Source of the DNA: Acidobacteriaceae bacterium | GTDB lineage: Bacteria > Acidobacteriota > Terriglobia > Bryobacterales > Bryobacteraceae | Length of the DNA stretch: 47,726 nucleotides | Assembly: GCA_019233375.1 (NCBI GenBank) | Contig: JAFAMM010000187.1 | Coordinates: 1 to 47,726, forward strand | Direction of reading: 5' to 3' | In this document: positions 40,000-47,726 of the stretch, piece by piece | How positions within the stretch are numbered: position 1 is the stretch's first letter | Layout: each line of letters begins with the position of its first letter | Notes under the pieces: model-generated | The model's database searches: none | Seen by the model: only the letters and a program-made list of their open reading frames with translations | What the model was told of the DNA's origin: nothing | Made by a program: the position numbers and the translations under genes

Positions 40000-42015
40000 A
40001 TGGAAAATATCGGCGCCCTTTCGATCCTGCTCGCCTTTTGTCTGGCGGTGTTCTCCGTTGCAGCCGCGGTTACAGGCAAGTACGCCCGGCGCCCCTTTCT
40101 GGTAGTCAGCGCGGAGCGGGCCGTTTACGCGACGTGGGCGCTCTTGACCGCGGCATCCGCAATTCTTATCACCGCACTGATTCAAGGCGATTACCGGCTT
40201 GCTTATGTCGAGAGCCACAGCAATCGCGCGATGTCCGGCGTGTATAAGTTCACTGCGTGGTGGGGCGGGCAGGAAGGCTCGCTGCTGTTCTGGAGCTGGA
40301 TTCTGGCGACCTATTCCGCAATTGTTGTTTACACGAACCGGCGCAAGTTCCGCGAAATGATGCCGCTGGTGGTCGCCATTATGATGGCCACGCTGGCCTT
40401 CTTTATCGGCATGATCACCTTTGTGGCCAGCCCATTTCAGGTGCTGACGATCGGCGGCCGCGGCATCATCGATGTCGGCGACGGAAATGGCTTGAGCCCG
40501 CTGCTGCAGTGGTGGACGATGGCGATTCATCCGCCGATGCTGTATCTCGGGTATGTCGGTTTTACCGTGCCGTTCGCCTTTGCCATGGCGTCGTTGCTCA
40601 CCAAACAACGAGGCGAAGCGTGGATTCACACAACGCGGCGTTGGGCGATCGTGACCTGGCTGTTCCAAAGTACCGGGATCCTGCTTGGCATGGGCTGGGC
40701 GTATACGGTGCTTGGCTGGGGCGGCTATTGGGGTTGGGACCCGGTCGAGAATGCGTCTCTGATGCCGTGGATCACGGCTACCGCTTTCCTGCACTCCGTG
40801 ATGATGCAGGAGAAGAAGGGAATGATGAAGGTCTGGAACATGGTTCTGGTATCAGCCACGTTCCTGCTGAGCATTCTCGGGACTACCTTGACCCGCACCG
40901 GACTGGTGTCGTCCGTGCATGCGTTTGCGCAGTCGCCAGTAAAGCCCTATTTCACGAGCTTCATACTGACGGCTACCGCGCTTACCACAATGGCGATCGT
41001 TTCGAACCTGAAGTACCTGCGCAGCGAGGTTAAGCTTGAAAGCGTCGTTTCGCGCGAATCGAGTTTCCTGTTCAATAACCTGATCCTGCTGGCAAGCTGC
41101 TTCGCGGTGTTATGGGGCACGCTTTTCCCTGTAATTATGGAGGCGATTACCGGAGAAAAGGAAACGATCGATGCACCGTACTACAACCGCGTCAACGTGC
41201 CGATTGCGCTGTTCCTGATCTTTCTGACGGGCGTCGGTCCGCTAATTGCGTGGCGGAAGAGTTCGCTGAGCAGTCTGCGGCGCGCGTTCCTGATCCCCGC
41301 CGTTAGCGGGCTGGTTGTCGTAGTTGGGCTTTTAGCCGGGGGTATCCATGACATCGCCCCGCTGATTTCCTTCGGGCTGTGCGCTTTCGTGCTCGCGACC
41401 ATCTTGAGCGAATTCTGGAAGGGTTCGTACGCGATTCATCTGAAAGAAAAACTCTCGCTGCCGCGTGCAGCCTTTGAGTTGACCTGGCGGAACACACGCC
41501 GTTACGGCGGGTACCTCGTGCACATGGGCGTCGTCATCATGTTTATCGGCTTCACAGGAAGCGCCTTCAATTTGCACGAGACGCGCAGCATCGGTTTGAA
41601 CCAGAGGGTTCGTTTCGGGCGGTACGAGGTGCGTTTGCTGAACGTGAATGAGGGTGAAAACTCCAATTACGCCTTCAATCATGCGACGCTTTCGGTTTTC
41701 GAGGATGGCCGTGAGATCGACCAACTGGAGCCGGAGATCCGGCTTTATAAGTCGAGCCAGCAGCAGGCTTCTATGGTCGGCATCCGGCGGCGCCTGAACG
41801 AAGACCTATACGTAAACTTCTCGGGCATTTCGCCCGACAACACCAAAGCGATCTTCCAGATGTATGTCTTCCCGCTGGTCAGCTGGATCTGGATCGGCTA
41901 TTGGGTGCTGTTATCCGGCACCATCATCTGTTTAATTCCTGGAAAAGTGCGCCTGCAGTATGCGCGCACGGAGGTAGTAGGCATTGCCACAGCGCCGGCG
42001 ACGGTTGAATCTTAA
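40000..42015 (+). CDS. ccmF: CcmF haem lyase subunit
   Basis: Core of the cytochrome c haem ligase, 671 residues with about 15 spans. WWD-type domain WGGYWGWDPVENASLMPW (240-257), flanked by conserved His residues (IHPPM, H177; FLHSVMM, H265). A large periplasmic loop before the last span (GSAFNLHETRSIGLNQ through NEDLYVNFSG) is typical. ccmH begins inside its end (32-bp overlap). Confidence 0.97.
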   Translation: MENIGALSILLAFCLAVFSVAAAVTGKYARRPFLVVSAERAVYATWALLTAASAILITALIQGDYRLAYVESHSNRAMSGVYKFTAWWGGQEGSLLFWSWILATYSAIVVYTNRRKFREMMPLVVAIMMATLAFFIGMITFVASPFQVLTIGGRGIIDVGDGNGLSPLLQWWTMAIHPPMLYLGYVGFTVPFAFAMASLLTKQRGEAWIHTTRRWAIVTWLFQSTGILLGMGWAYTVLGWGGYWGWDPVENASLMPWITATAFLHSVMMQEKKGMMKVWNMVLVSATFLLSILGTTLTRTGLVSSVHAFAQSPVKPYFTSFILTATALTTMAIVSNLKYLRSEVKLESVVSRESSFLFNNLILLASCFAVLWGTLFPVIMEAITGEKETIDAPYYNRVNVPIALFLIFLTGVGPLIAWRKSSLSSLRRAFLIPAVSGLVVVVGLLAGGIHDIAPLISFGLCAFVLATILSEFWKGSYAIHLKEKLSLPRAAFELTWRNTRRYGGYLVHMGVVIMFIGFTGSAFNLHETRSIGLNQRVRFGRYEVRLLNVNEGENSNYAFNHATLSVFEDGREIDQLEPEIRLYKSSQQQASMVGIRRRLNEDLYVNFSGISPDNTKAIFQMYVFPLVSWIWIGYWVLLSGTIICLIPGKVRLQYARTEVVGIATAPATVES

Positions 42016-42514
42016 GCTTCTCGCCGCCTTTGTCATCCCAATTGCCGCGATCGTCGCGCAGGATCCGACTTCGTATCTGACACCGAATGTGCTGCGTGTG
42101 AGCGGGAAGCTGGCCTGCCGCTGCGGCGGCTGCCGGAACACGGTGGGAAACTGCCCGATGCTGCACTGCGAGTTTGCGGACCCGATGCGCCAGCGGATCT
42201 ATGGCATGCAGGGAAAAGGCATGAGCGACAGTGCGATCGTGAGCGCGATTGTCCGCGAACAAGGGATCGTCGCGCTCGCCGCGCCGCCTACCGAGGGGTT
42301 CGGTCCGGTGCTCACTTGGGTGATGCCGGGGATCGCGCTGCTGATCGGCCTATGGATTTATTCGGTCTACGTGCGGCGCAACAGAAAAGATCCGGAACCG
42401 CTGACGGAAGTGGACCGGGCGGTGATTGACCGGTTTCATGTGCAGATCGAGCGGGAACTGGGGGAAGCTGAGGGGGACCCGCCCGCCCCGCGCGCGCCGG
42501 ATAAGCGGACATGA
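41984..42514 (+). CDS. ccmH: CcmH/CycL-type thiol-reductase subunit
   Basis: Reduces the apocytochrome CxxCH cysteines for haem attachment. 176 residues: signal/anchor (LKLLAAFVIPIAAIVAQ), a redox segment KLACRCGGCRNTVGNC (C45, C47, C50, C57; C62 follows), and a membrane span near 110-128 (LTWVMPGIALLIGLWIY). The usual motif is LRCxxC; here it is CRCGGC with extra cysteines. The start is a TTG with GGAGG 9 nt upstream inside ccmF, which is why I chose it. Confidence 0.9.
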   Translation: MPQRRRRLNLKLLAAFVIPIAAIVAQDPTSYLTPNVLRVSGKLACRCGGCRNTVGNCPMLHCEFADPMRQRIYGMQGKGMSDSAIVSAIVREQGIVALAAPPTEGFGPVLTWVMPGIALLIGLWIYSVYVRRNRKDPEPLTEVDRAVIDRFHVQIERELGEAEGDPPAPRAPDKRT

Positions 42515-42936
42515 TGACGGCGATCGCTATTCTGCTGGCGTTGGGCGCACTCTGCTTCACTCTGTTCATTCGGGCGCGTGATATTCCGGAACCGATTCCG
42601 GTGTCGCCTGTTCAACATCTCGAAGACCGTAAGCAAGCGATATACGATAATCTGCGCGATCTTCAATTCGAGTACCGGCTCGGCAAATTGTCCGATGGCG
42701 ATTATCAGCAAACGAAGCAAGCTCTGCAGAAAGAGCTGGCGGTTGTGCTGGCCGAGATGGAAGAGACGATGAAGCGGCTCGGGCTGACGCCGGTGCGCGT
42801 CGGAGCCAAAACTTCAGCAGCGAAGGCGCAAGCGAAGCCAGCGGCGAAACGGACGGTGACGGTATGCCCGCATTGCGGCGCACAATTTCCGCAGGCATTG
42901 AAGTATTGCGGCGAATGCGGGCGTGCGATCGCATGA
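42511..42936 (+). CDS. CcmI-like membrane protein with zinc ribbon
   Basis: 141 residues: an N-terminal span (AIAILLALGALCFTLFI), a CcmI-like helical region (LEDRKQAIYDNLRDLQFEYR; GKLSDGDYQQTKQALQKEL, about 37-78), then an Ala/Lys linker and a C-terminal zinc ribbon CPHCG...YCGECG (C119, C122, C133, C136). Full CcmI has a large TPR domain after the helices; here the zinc ribbon stands in its place. Coupled to ccmH by an ATGA overlap. The role in apocytochrome binding is inference. Confidence 0.8.
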   Translation: MMTAIAILLALGALCFTLFIRARDIPEPIPVSPVQHLEDRKQAIYDNLRDLQFEYRLGKLSDGDYQQTKQALQKELAVVLAEMEETMKRLGLTPVRVGAKTSAAKAQAKPAAKRTVTVCPHCGAQFPQALKYCGECGRAIA

Positions 42937-43946
42937 GAGGCTTTTGGGGGCTGCTGTTGCTGGTTGCGGCGGGCGCGGGGCCGCTGCCGGCGTCGATCGA
43001 CGGAACTGTCGTCAACAGCACAACGGGTAAGCCGCAGGCGGGTGTTACGGTCACGCTAGTGAAGCCGGGGCAGGGCGGGATGCGAACGCTCGGGTCGGCG
43101 ACAACGGATGCGGCGGGGCGCTTCGTGTTCGAGAAAGATGAACCAGGCGGCGGCCCACAACTGCTGCAGGCCAACTACAAGGGCGTCAATTACAACAAGC
43201 TGATGACGCCGAACATACCGACCTCGAACGTCGAGCTGGATGTTTACGAGGCGACAAAATCTCCAGCCGTTGCGCAGATCGCGCAGCACATGATGCTGTT
43301 CGAACCGAGCAGCGGGCGCGTCGCGGTGAGCGAAACGGTTGTCGTGCAGAACAAATCGAACACGACTTACAGCAACGCGGCGCTCGGGAGCCTGCAATTT
43401 TATTTGCCGCCGGCGGCGAACGGACAGGTTCGCGTGAACGCGCAGGGGCCGCAAGGAATGCCGCTGCCGCAGGCCGCGCAGAAAGCGCCGGAGGCCGACA
43501 TGTATAAGGTCGATTTTCCGATCAAGCCGGGCGAGACTGAATTCGAGGTTAATTACTTGATACCGGCGGGCACACCGCAGACCTTCCGCGGGCGCGTCGC
43601 GGGTGTGAAGGGCATGCCGGCCGGTCCACTTCGGCTGATTGCGCCTCCAGGCGTTACGATCACCGGAAAAGATATACAGAACGTCGGTACCGAGCCGAAA
43701 ACGCAAGCGACGGTTTACACGGTAACGGCCGCGGATGCATTCACTGTCGATCTGGCGGGGACGGGATCGCTGCATAGCGAACAAGCAGAGGCGCCCGATA
43801 CGAGTGACGAGCCGCCCGTGCTTGCGGGCAAGCCGCGGATCTATACGCATCTTGGCTGGCTTATCGGTTTGGCGTTCGGCGTTCTCGGCATCGGATTGGC
43901 GGTGCTGTACCGAAGCTCGCCGGTGCGCTCGCCTTACGGCAAATAA
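42933..43946 (+). CDS. Periplasmic anchored protein with carboxypeptidase-regulatory-like domain, unknown
   Basis: 337 residues with a signal peptide (MRGFWGLLLLVAAGAGPLPA). An N-terminal beta-sandwich resembling the carboxypeptidase regulatory (CarboxypepD_reg) domain covers about residues 20-105 (IDGTVVNSTTGKPQAGVTVT; TTDAAGRFVFEKD). A further beta-rich region follows (about 110-300), and a membrane span near the C-terminus (LGWLIGLAFGVLGIGLAVLY) leaves a short cytosolic tail. No cysteines or haem motifs are evident. It overlaps the CcmI-like gene (ATGA) and precedes ccmA by 11 bp, so it is inside the ccm operon. I cannot assign a function. Confidence 0.82.
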   Translation: MRGFWGLLLLVAAGAGPLPASIDGTVVNSTTGKPQAGVTVTLVKPGQGGMRTLGSATTDAAGRFVFEKDEPGGGPQLLQANYKGVNYNKLMTPNIPTSNVELDVYEATKSPAVAQIAQHMMLFEPSSGRVAVSETVVVQNKSNTTYSNAALGSLQFYLPPAANGQVRVNAQGPQGMPLPQAAQKAPEADMYKVDFPIKPGETEFEVNYLIPAGTPQTFRGRVAGVKGMPAGPLRLIAPPGVTITGKDIQNVGTEPKTQATVYTVTAADAFTVDLAGTGSLHSEQAEAPDTSDEPPVLAGKPRIYTHLGWLIGLAFGVLGIGLAVLYRSSPVRSPYGK

Positions 43947-43957
43947 CGCTTATTTTG

Positions 43958-44668
43958 ATGCCGGACGCCATCATTCTGGAGCACGTGTGGAAATTCTATG
44001 GCGATTACGCTGCGTTACGTGATTACACGCTGCCGGTGAGCGCGGGCTCATGCTGCGCGCTGCTAGGCCGAAACGGAGCCGGCAAGACCACACTTCTGCG
44101 CATCCTGGCCGGGCTGTCGCCGTTTCAGCGCGGGAGCGTTCGCGTATTTGGCGAGCAGCCGCGAAGCGACAAGGCGCGGCGGCAACTCGGTTTTCTGGGC
44201 CACGGCATCGGGGTGTATGAAGACCTTTCGGCGCGTGAAAATCTGCGGTTTTTTGCGCAGGTAGCGAGCCTGCGCGATACGGGCGCGACGGTGGAATCGT
44301 GGCTGGAACGTGTGGGGCTCGCGCGCGTGGCTGAAATGCCGGTGCGGCAGTTCTCGCGCGGCATGCGGCAGCGTCTGGCACTGGCGCGAACCTTTCTGCA
44401 CAACCCGGGACTGCTGATTCTGGACGAGCCTTTCACATCGCTGGACGACCGGGCGATTGCGATGCTGAGCGAACTTCTCACCGAGGCACGCGCGCGGGGG
44501 GCGACTATTGTTCTGTCGACCCATCAGCTGCGCGAAGCGCTCGCGATCGCAACGCACGTTGCACTCATTGAAAACGGACGTCTCCGGTACGCCGGCGAAC
44601 GCACGGAAGAGATGCTGAATGACCCCGGGCTGCTGTACCGGCTGCACACCGAACTGGGTGGCGCGTGA
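43958..44668 (+). CDS. ccmA: CcmA haem exporter ATPase
   Basis: ATPase of the CcmABCD complex that releases holo-CcmE. 236 residues: Walker A GRNGAGKTT (37-45), signature FSRGMRQRLALART, Walker B LLILDEPFTSLDD, H-loop STHQ. The start is the ATG after an in-frame TTG at 43955. It follows the unknown 337-residue protein gene and precedes ccmB. Confidence 0.93.
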   Translation: MPDAIILEHVWKFYGDYAALRDYTLPVSAGSCCALLGRNGAGKTTLLRILAGLSPFQRGSVRVFGEQPRSDKARRQLGFLGHGIGVYEDLSARENLRFFAQVASLRDTGATVESWLERVGLARVAEMPVRQFSRGMRQRLALARTFLHNPGLLILDEPFTSLDDRAIAMLSELLTEARARGATIVLSTHQLREALAIATHVALIENGRLRYAGERTEEMLNDPGLLYRLHTELGGA

Positions 44669-44684
44669 GCACCGGCTCTTCGCA

Positions 44685-45365
44685 ATGAGGACGCTTCGGC
44701 AGGCGATCTCAGTTGCGCGCAAAGACCTTGCGATCGAATTTCGGACAAAGGAGTCGCTGAATGCCGCGGGCGCATTTGCGATCGTGATCCTGCTGCTTTT
44801 CAGCTTCGCCTTCGACCCGGCGGCGGAAGCAGTGCGCGAGATCGGCGGCGGTCTCCTGTGGCTTGTTTTTGCGTTCGCGGGCGCGCTGGTGTTCAACCGC
44901 GGTTTTGCGCGCGAACTGCCGAACGAGTGCCTGGACGCGCTGCTCTCCTCACCGCTGTCTGCGTCAAGCCTGCTGATCGGCAAAGCGATGGCGAGCTTCG
45001 TTCTGCTACTGGGGGTGGAGGCGGTCTCACTGGCGGTGTTCGGAATCTTCTATGACATGCGGTGGTGGATACAGCCCTGGCAGCTTGCGGCGGTGTTCGT
45101 GCTGGCGACCTGGGGCATCGCGACGCTCGGCGCAGTTTTTGGCGCGCTGACCGTCAATCTGCGATTGCGCGAGCTGATGCTCCCCATCATCATCTATCCG
45201 CTGCTGATCCCGCTGCTGATAGCGGCGATCGAGCTGACCAACGGGCTGTTCAGCGCGGAGCCGCTCAAGCCGGATCAACTGTTATGGGGCCGTGTGCTGA
45301 TTGTGTTCGATATCGTGTTCACCGCTTTGGCGCTAGCGCTGGCAGAAACGATTCTGGTGAATTAG
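44685..45365 (+). CDS. ccmB: CcmB haem exporter permease
   Basis: Membrane component of CcmABCD, 226 residues with about six spans (AFAIVILLLFSFAF; IGGGLLWLVFAFAGALVFN; the Pro/Leu-rich LPIIIYPLLIPLLIAAIEL). N-terminal FRTKES and ELPNECLDALLSSPLSAS loops match the family. The ATG at 44685 starts 17 bp after ccmA; no strong RBS, so the exact start is uncertain. Confidence 0.92.
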   Translation: MRTLRQAISVARKDLAIEFRTKESLNAAGAFAIVILLLFSFAFDPAAEAVREIGGGLLWLVFAFAGALVFNRGFARELPNECLDALLSSPLSASSLLIGKAMASFVLLLGVEAVSLAVFGIFYDMRWWIQPWQLAAVFVLATWGIATLGAVFGALTVNLRLRELMLPIIIYPLLIPLLIAAIELTNGLFSAEPLKPDQLLWGRVLIVFDIVFTALALALAETILVN

Positions 45366-45386
45366 TCGAAAATGGGAGGAAGCCTT

Positions 45387-46073
45387 ATGCGTGAAAAAGT
45401 CGTTTTCGGCCTGGCCGCGGTCTCCGCTGTGCTCCTCGCCTATGACCTATATCAAATCTTTCTCGTCCTGCCCGACGAAGCCGCGCAAGGAGCGATTTAC
45501 CGGATCATGTTTTTCCACATCCCAGCCGCGATCACCGGGATGATCGGATATTTTGTGGCTCTGACACTGAGTATTCTGTATCTCTCGACGGGGCGGTTGC
45601 GGTACGATTCGCTGGCGGCATCAATCGTCGAGGTTTCTGTCGTTTTCTCGATCGTTAATATCGTGACGGGAAGTATATGGGCACGAGTCATCTGGGGAAT
45701 CTGGTGGACGTGGGATTACCGTCTCACCTCGGCCCTGGTGTGCGTGCTGATTTTTTGCGCGTACCTCATCATGCGGCGTGCGATTGAGGAGCCAACTCAA
45801 CGCGCGCGCCTCTCCGCTGCGCTGTGTATTTTCGGATGTGTAGATGTCGTAATCGTGTGGAAGTCGATTGAGTGGTTTCGGACGCAGCATCCCGGGCCCG
45901 TGCTGAGCATCCGCACAGGAGGCGGCAACATCGATCCCGCGATGGAGCGCATGATTTACCTCAACCTGCTTGCCATTCTGATGATGGCGGCTGCTATGGT
46001 TCTGGTGCGCACGCGGCAGGAGCAGACGGCTCGAGAAATCGACTCTCTTCGCAGGCTTGCGAACGCAGCTTAG
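45387..46073 (+). CDS. ccmC: CcmC haem handling protein
   Basis: Attaches haem to CcmE. 228 residues, six spans, tryptophan-rich WGIWWTWDYRLTS (103-115) and two conserved periplasmic His: H44 (FFHIPAA) and H168 (TQHPGPVLS). GGAGG lies 7 nt before the ATG at 45387, so an upstream in-frame ATG (45372) is unlikely. Followed by ccmD after 15 bp. Confidence 0.96.
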   Translation: MREKVVFGLAAVSAVLLAYDLYQIFLVLPDEAAQGAIYRIMFFHIPAAITGMIGYFVALTLSILYLSTGRLRYDSLAASIVEVSVVFSIVNIVTGSIWARVIWGIWWTWDYRLTSALVCVLIFCAYLIMRRAIEEPTQRARLSAALCIFGCVDVVIVWKSIEWFRTQHPGPVLSIRTGGGNIDPAMERMIYLNLLAILMMAAAMVLVRTRQEQTAREIDSLRRLANAA

Positions 46074-46088
46074 TCAGGAGAAGAAAGT

Positions 46089-46271
46089 ATGGACCCGCGC
46101 AATTTCAGCTTCATGTTTTACGGCTTTCTGGCCGCATGGTTGATCGTGCTGCTGTACGTCATAAGCCTCGCCCGCCGCGGCGCCCGGTTGAAAAAAGAAC
46201 TGGAGGATGTCAAGCAGTTGATCGGTTCCCAGGCTGGTGAGGCTCCGCGCCTCAATGATCGGGTGCGTTGA
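46089..46271 (+). CDS. ccmD: CcmD-like small membrane protein
   Basis: 60 residues with one span (FYGFLAAWLIVLLYVISLA) and a basic cytosolic tail (RRGARLKKELEDVKQ). CcmD holds CcmC and CcmE in the exporter complex. A GGAG element lies 9-12 nt before the ATG. Position after ccmC supports the call, since sequence identity in this family is low. Confidence 0.85.
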   Translation: MDPRNFSFMFYGFLAAWLIVLLYVISLARRGARLKKELEDVKQLIGSQAGEAPRLNDRVR

Positions 46272-46288
46272 CGGGCCGGAAGCACAGC

Positions 46289-46522
46289 ATGCCCGACTAC
46301 CTGGATCCCGACTACGCCGAAAAACTTCTGATTGAAGCGCTGTCAGCGTCAGACTATGGGGACGAGGACGAGGCACCAGGATCTGTTCCGGAACCGGCGC
46401 CGAAGCTGCCGGATGGTTCGCGCGGCAACGCTGCGGAGCCGGCGAATTTTTCCTGGCGAAAAAGCCTGTTTGCCCTAGCGCAAACTAGTCGGAACGCGCT
46501 AGACTGTGGTCACCCGCAGTGA
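46289..46522 (+). CDS. Small acidic hypothetical protein
   Basis: 77 residues, acidic at the N-terminus (SASDYGDEDEAPGSVPEP) and Pro-rich, no domain or membrane span. GGAAG lies 6 nt before the ATG at 46289; a TTG start at 46268 overlapping ccmD is an alternative. Its place suggests co-transcription with ccmD, but coding status is uncertain. Confidence 0.45.
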   Translation: MPDYLDPDYAEKLLIEALSASDYGDEDEAPGSVPEPAPKLPDGSRGNAAEPANFSWRKSLFALAQTSRNALDCGHPQ

Positions 46523-46552
46523 AATTATCTTAATGCGGGGGGAGGTTCACGC

Positions 46553-47017
46553 GTGTCAGCCGTAGCTCCCGCCCCTGTACTCGCCCCGATGCGTGAAGAA
46601 GGGATGCGGTTTTGGGAAAGCCTGGTCGCAGAGTGCAAGAAACAAACGGACGCAATTAACCGCGTACTGTTGGAGCATGGCCGCAGCGCAGCCGACTTCA
46701 TCGAATGTCATGCCGGGCACCATCTTCACCTGATCCGCTCGCGTTTTCCGTCAACCATAAGTAAGGTCACGCTGTCATTCGAACGCTGGGGTCCTGTGCT
46801 GGGCGTTTCAGTTACAGGCTTTCAGCGGCCTGAATTCGAATTTCGCCCGGAGGAGTTCGAGATGCCGCTGGCGACCGATGGCGACGGCAGCGTGGTAGCG
46901 GTGTTCGATGAAGGGCGCAGCCTGAGTCCGTGCGAGGTGGCCTGCCTACTCATGCAACACTTCAGGCGCTGTTTCCCGCGCATCACCCTGCCGTGCCCTG
47001 ACGCGGTCGCCAGGTAG
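46553..47017 (+). CDS. Hypothetical protein
   Basis: 154 residues, no signal or span. An N-terminal helical region (MRFWESLVAECKKQTDAINRV) precedes a mixed sandwich (FRPEEFEMPLATDGDGSVVAVFDEG) and a helical end (SPCEVACLLMQHFRRCFP). GTG start with GGAGG 8 nt upstream. I do not recognise the family. Confidence 0.7.
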   Translation: MSAVAPAPVLAPMREEGMRFWESLVAECKKQTDAINRVLLEHGRSAADFIECHAGHHLHLIRSRFPSTISKVTLSFERWGPVLGVSVTGFQRPEFEFRPEEFEMPLATDGDGSVVAVFDEGRSLSPCEVACLLMQHFRRCFPRITLPCPDAVAR

Positions 47018-47024
47018 GATTACC

Positions 47025-47040
47025 GCGGCTTCTCAGCCGC
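47025..47040. terminator. Short inverted repeat, possible terminator
   Basis: GCGGCT/AGCCGC with a 4-nt loop (TCTC) begins 7 bp after the stop of the preceding gene; the following sequence (ACTCTCTTC) has few T residues. Weak terminator candidate before the next gene's leader. Confidence 0.35.
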
Positions 47041-47132
47041 ACTCTCTTCAGTTCCAGCTGAATCTCACGGGGCGGCGAGCTTGCCACCCAGCCCGGCAGA
47101 CCTGACGCGATTCCTGCGACAATGTGGAACCA

Positions 47133-47726
47133 GTGCGAGCCCTTACTATTTTCCTGCTGCTTACGCTCTCTGCCAGCGCAGCTCCGGCGGCCGCGGAAAA
47201 ATCGCTGACCTTTGCCGAGCGCACCACGGGTCTCCGCAAGATTGAAGGTTTCATTCCGCTGTACTGGGATGAACACGCGGGCAAGATGTATATGGAAATC
47301 GAGCGTTTCAATGAAGAATTCCTATACATCACGGCACTCTCCGCGGGGGTGGGATCGAATGACCTCGGCCTCGACCGCGGCCGCATGCATGAGCCCAAGG
47401 TGGTTCAATTCGAGCGCATCGGACCGAAGATACTGCTGATTGAATCAAATTACAAATTTCGCGCCACTGCGCCCGATGCGGCCGAGCAGCGGTCGGCACG
47501 TGACTCTTTCGCGCGTTCCACTCTGTGGGGTTTCGAGATCATCGCGGAGCAAGGCTCGCAGGCGCTGGTGGATGCTACGGCTTTTTTTCTGCGCGATGCG
47601 GCGGGCGTCGCGCGTGCTCTGCAAGAGCAAAAACAGGGGAACTATCGCGTGGATGAATCGCGCTCGGCCTTTTACCTGCCGCTGACGAAGGCGTTCCCGA
47701 AGAACACCGAAGTGGAAACGACAATT
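47133..47726 (+). CDS. Secreted zinc-dependent metalloprotease, DUF5117 type (5' part)
   Basis: The frame stays open to the window edge (198 codons). Signal peptide VRALTIFLLLTLSASAAPAAA, then IEGFIPLYWDEHAGKMYMEI, EEFLYITALSAGVGSNDLG, and GLDRGR (79-84), the N-terminal block of the DUF5117/DUF5118 metalloproteases. The zinc motif HExxH would lie beyond the window. Start taken as the GTG at 47133; no strong RBS. These proteins are abundant in Acidobacteria and Bacteroidota. Confidence 0.85.
   Translation, partial: MRALTIFLLLTLSASAAPAAAEKSLTFAERTTGLRKIEGFIPLYWDEHAGKMYMEIERFNEEFLYITALSAGVGSNDLGLDRGRMHEPKVVQFERIGPKILLIESNYKFRATAPDAAEQRSARDSFARSTLWGFEIIAEQGSQALVDATAFFLRDAAGVARALQEQKQGNYRVDESRSAFYLPLTKAFPKNTEVETTI

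Noticed and set aside
39820-40794. 324-residue open frame antisense to ccmE/ccmF
   Set aside because: His/Arg/Gln-rich composition typical of an antisense shadow; the ccm genes explain the sequence.
44063-44983. 306-residue open frame antisense to ccmA/ccmB
   Set aside because: Overlaps two strongly supported genes, and its product has no recognisable pattern.
1-47726. tRNA genes, CRISPR arrays, insertion sequences, prophage
   Set aside because: No T-loop signature, no regularly spaced repeats, no transposase or integrase motif, and no terminal inverted repeats with target duplications were found by eye.

Overview
The window is an ordinary chromosomal stretch of a Gram-negative (diderm), G+C-rich bacterium, most likely an Acidobacteriota of the Bryobacterales/Solibacter type. 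This placement is an inference. It rests on the mixture of lipid A machinery (MsbA-like exporter, GT9 glycosyltransferase), an Hfq, sigma-54 signalling, a System I cytochrome c maturation operon, and a protein family with an N-terminal NA-STGP / EGK / NA-K-GL signature that I associate with Acidobacteria. I see no phage, insertion sequence, CRISPR array or tRNA gene.

Layout. 1-10.4 kb, minus strand: a housekeeping run reading Trm112-like, GT9, msbA, yicC, gmk, rpoZ, coaBC, family-4 UDG, then after a 440-bp gap a putative metallopeptidase-like protein of unknown function, tmk, holB and an atypical long Hfq that ends in a rho-independent terminator. 10.48-10.9 kb: RNase P RNA. 11-16.4 kb, plus strand: mtaB, an outer-membrane protein overlapping a monohaem cytochrome c gene, a CDF metal transporter and polX. 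16.4-18.5 kb: a hybrid histidine kinase on the minus strand. 18.9-24.7 kb, plus strand: a putative efflux and signalling cluster (HlyD/MacA-type adaptor, two MacB/LolD-type ATPases with a small membrane protein between them, a sigma-54 response regulator and an NtrY-like kinase) that has no permease gene. 24.7-26.4 kb: lipA and, divergently, a small outer-membrane barrel preceded by paired operator-like dyads. 26.5-33 kb, minus strand: a small hypothetical, recR, ebfC, dnaX, SRP RNA, a YhaM-like nuclease, a SurA-like foldase and the STGP-family protein. 33.1-38 kb, minus strand: an ArsR/AHSA1 pair with a clear promoter and operator, a DMT exporter coupled to an M20 peptidase, and a carboxylesterase/ring-cleaving dioxygenase pair like MhqD/MhqE. 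38.1-39.5 kb: a secreted CE15-like esterase. 39.5-46.3 kb, plus strand: a ccm operon (E-F-H-I-like-unknown-A-B-C-D). The right edge has two small hypotheticals and the 5' part of a secreted DUF5117-type zinc metalloprotease.

How genes work together. The ccm operon supplies haem export (CcmABCD), the haem chaperone (CcmE) and the ligase side (CcmF, CcmH, CcmI-like). Its CcmE carries Cys-x3-Tyr in place of the usual His-x3-Tyr, CcmH is present, no CcmG lies in the window, and a 337-residue anchored periplasmic protein of unknown role sits in the middle of the operon. A cytochrome c gene at 13.3 kb is one possible client. The most system-like unexplained locus is the permease-less ABC/two-component cluster. 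Its two ATPases differ (the second has His in the D-loop), they flank a translationally coupled 64-residue membrane protein, and the regulator gene is preceded by two overlapping perfect inverted repeats.

Limits: names are assigned from motifs and neighbourhood by eye; no database search, folding or profile search was run.
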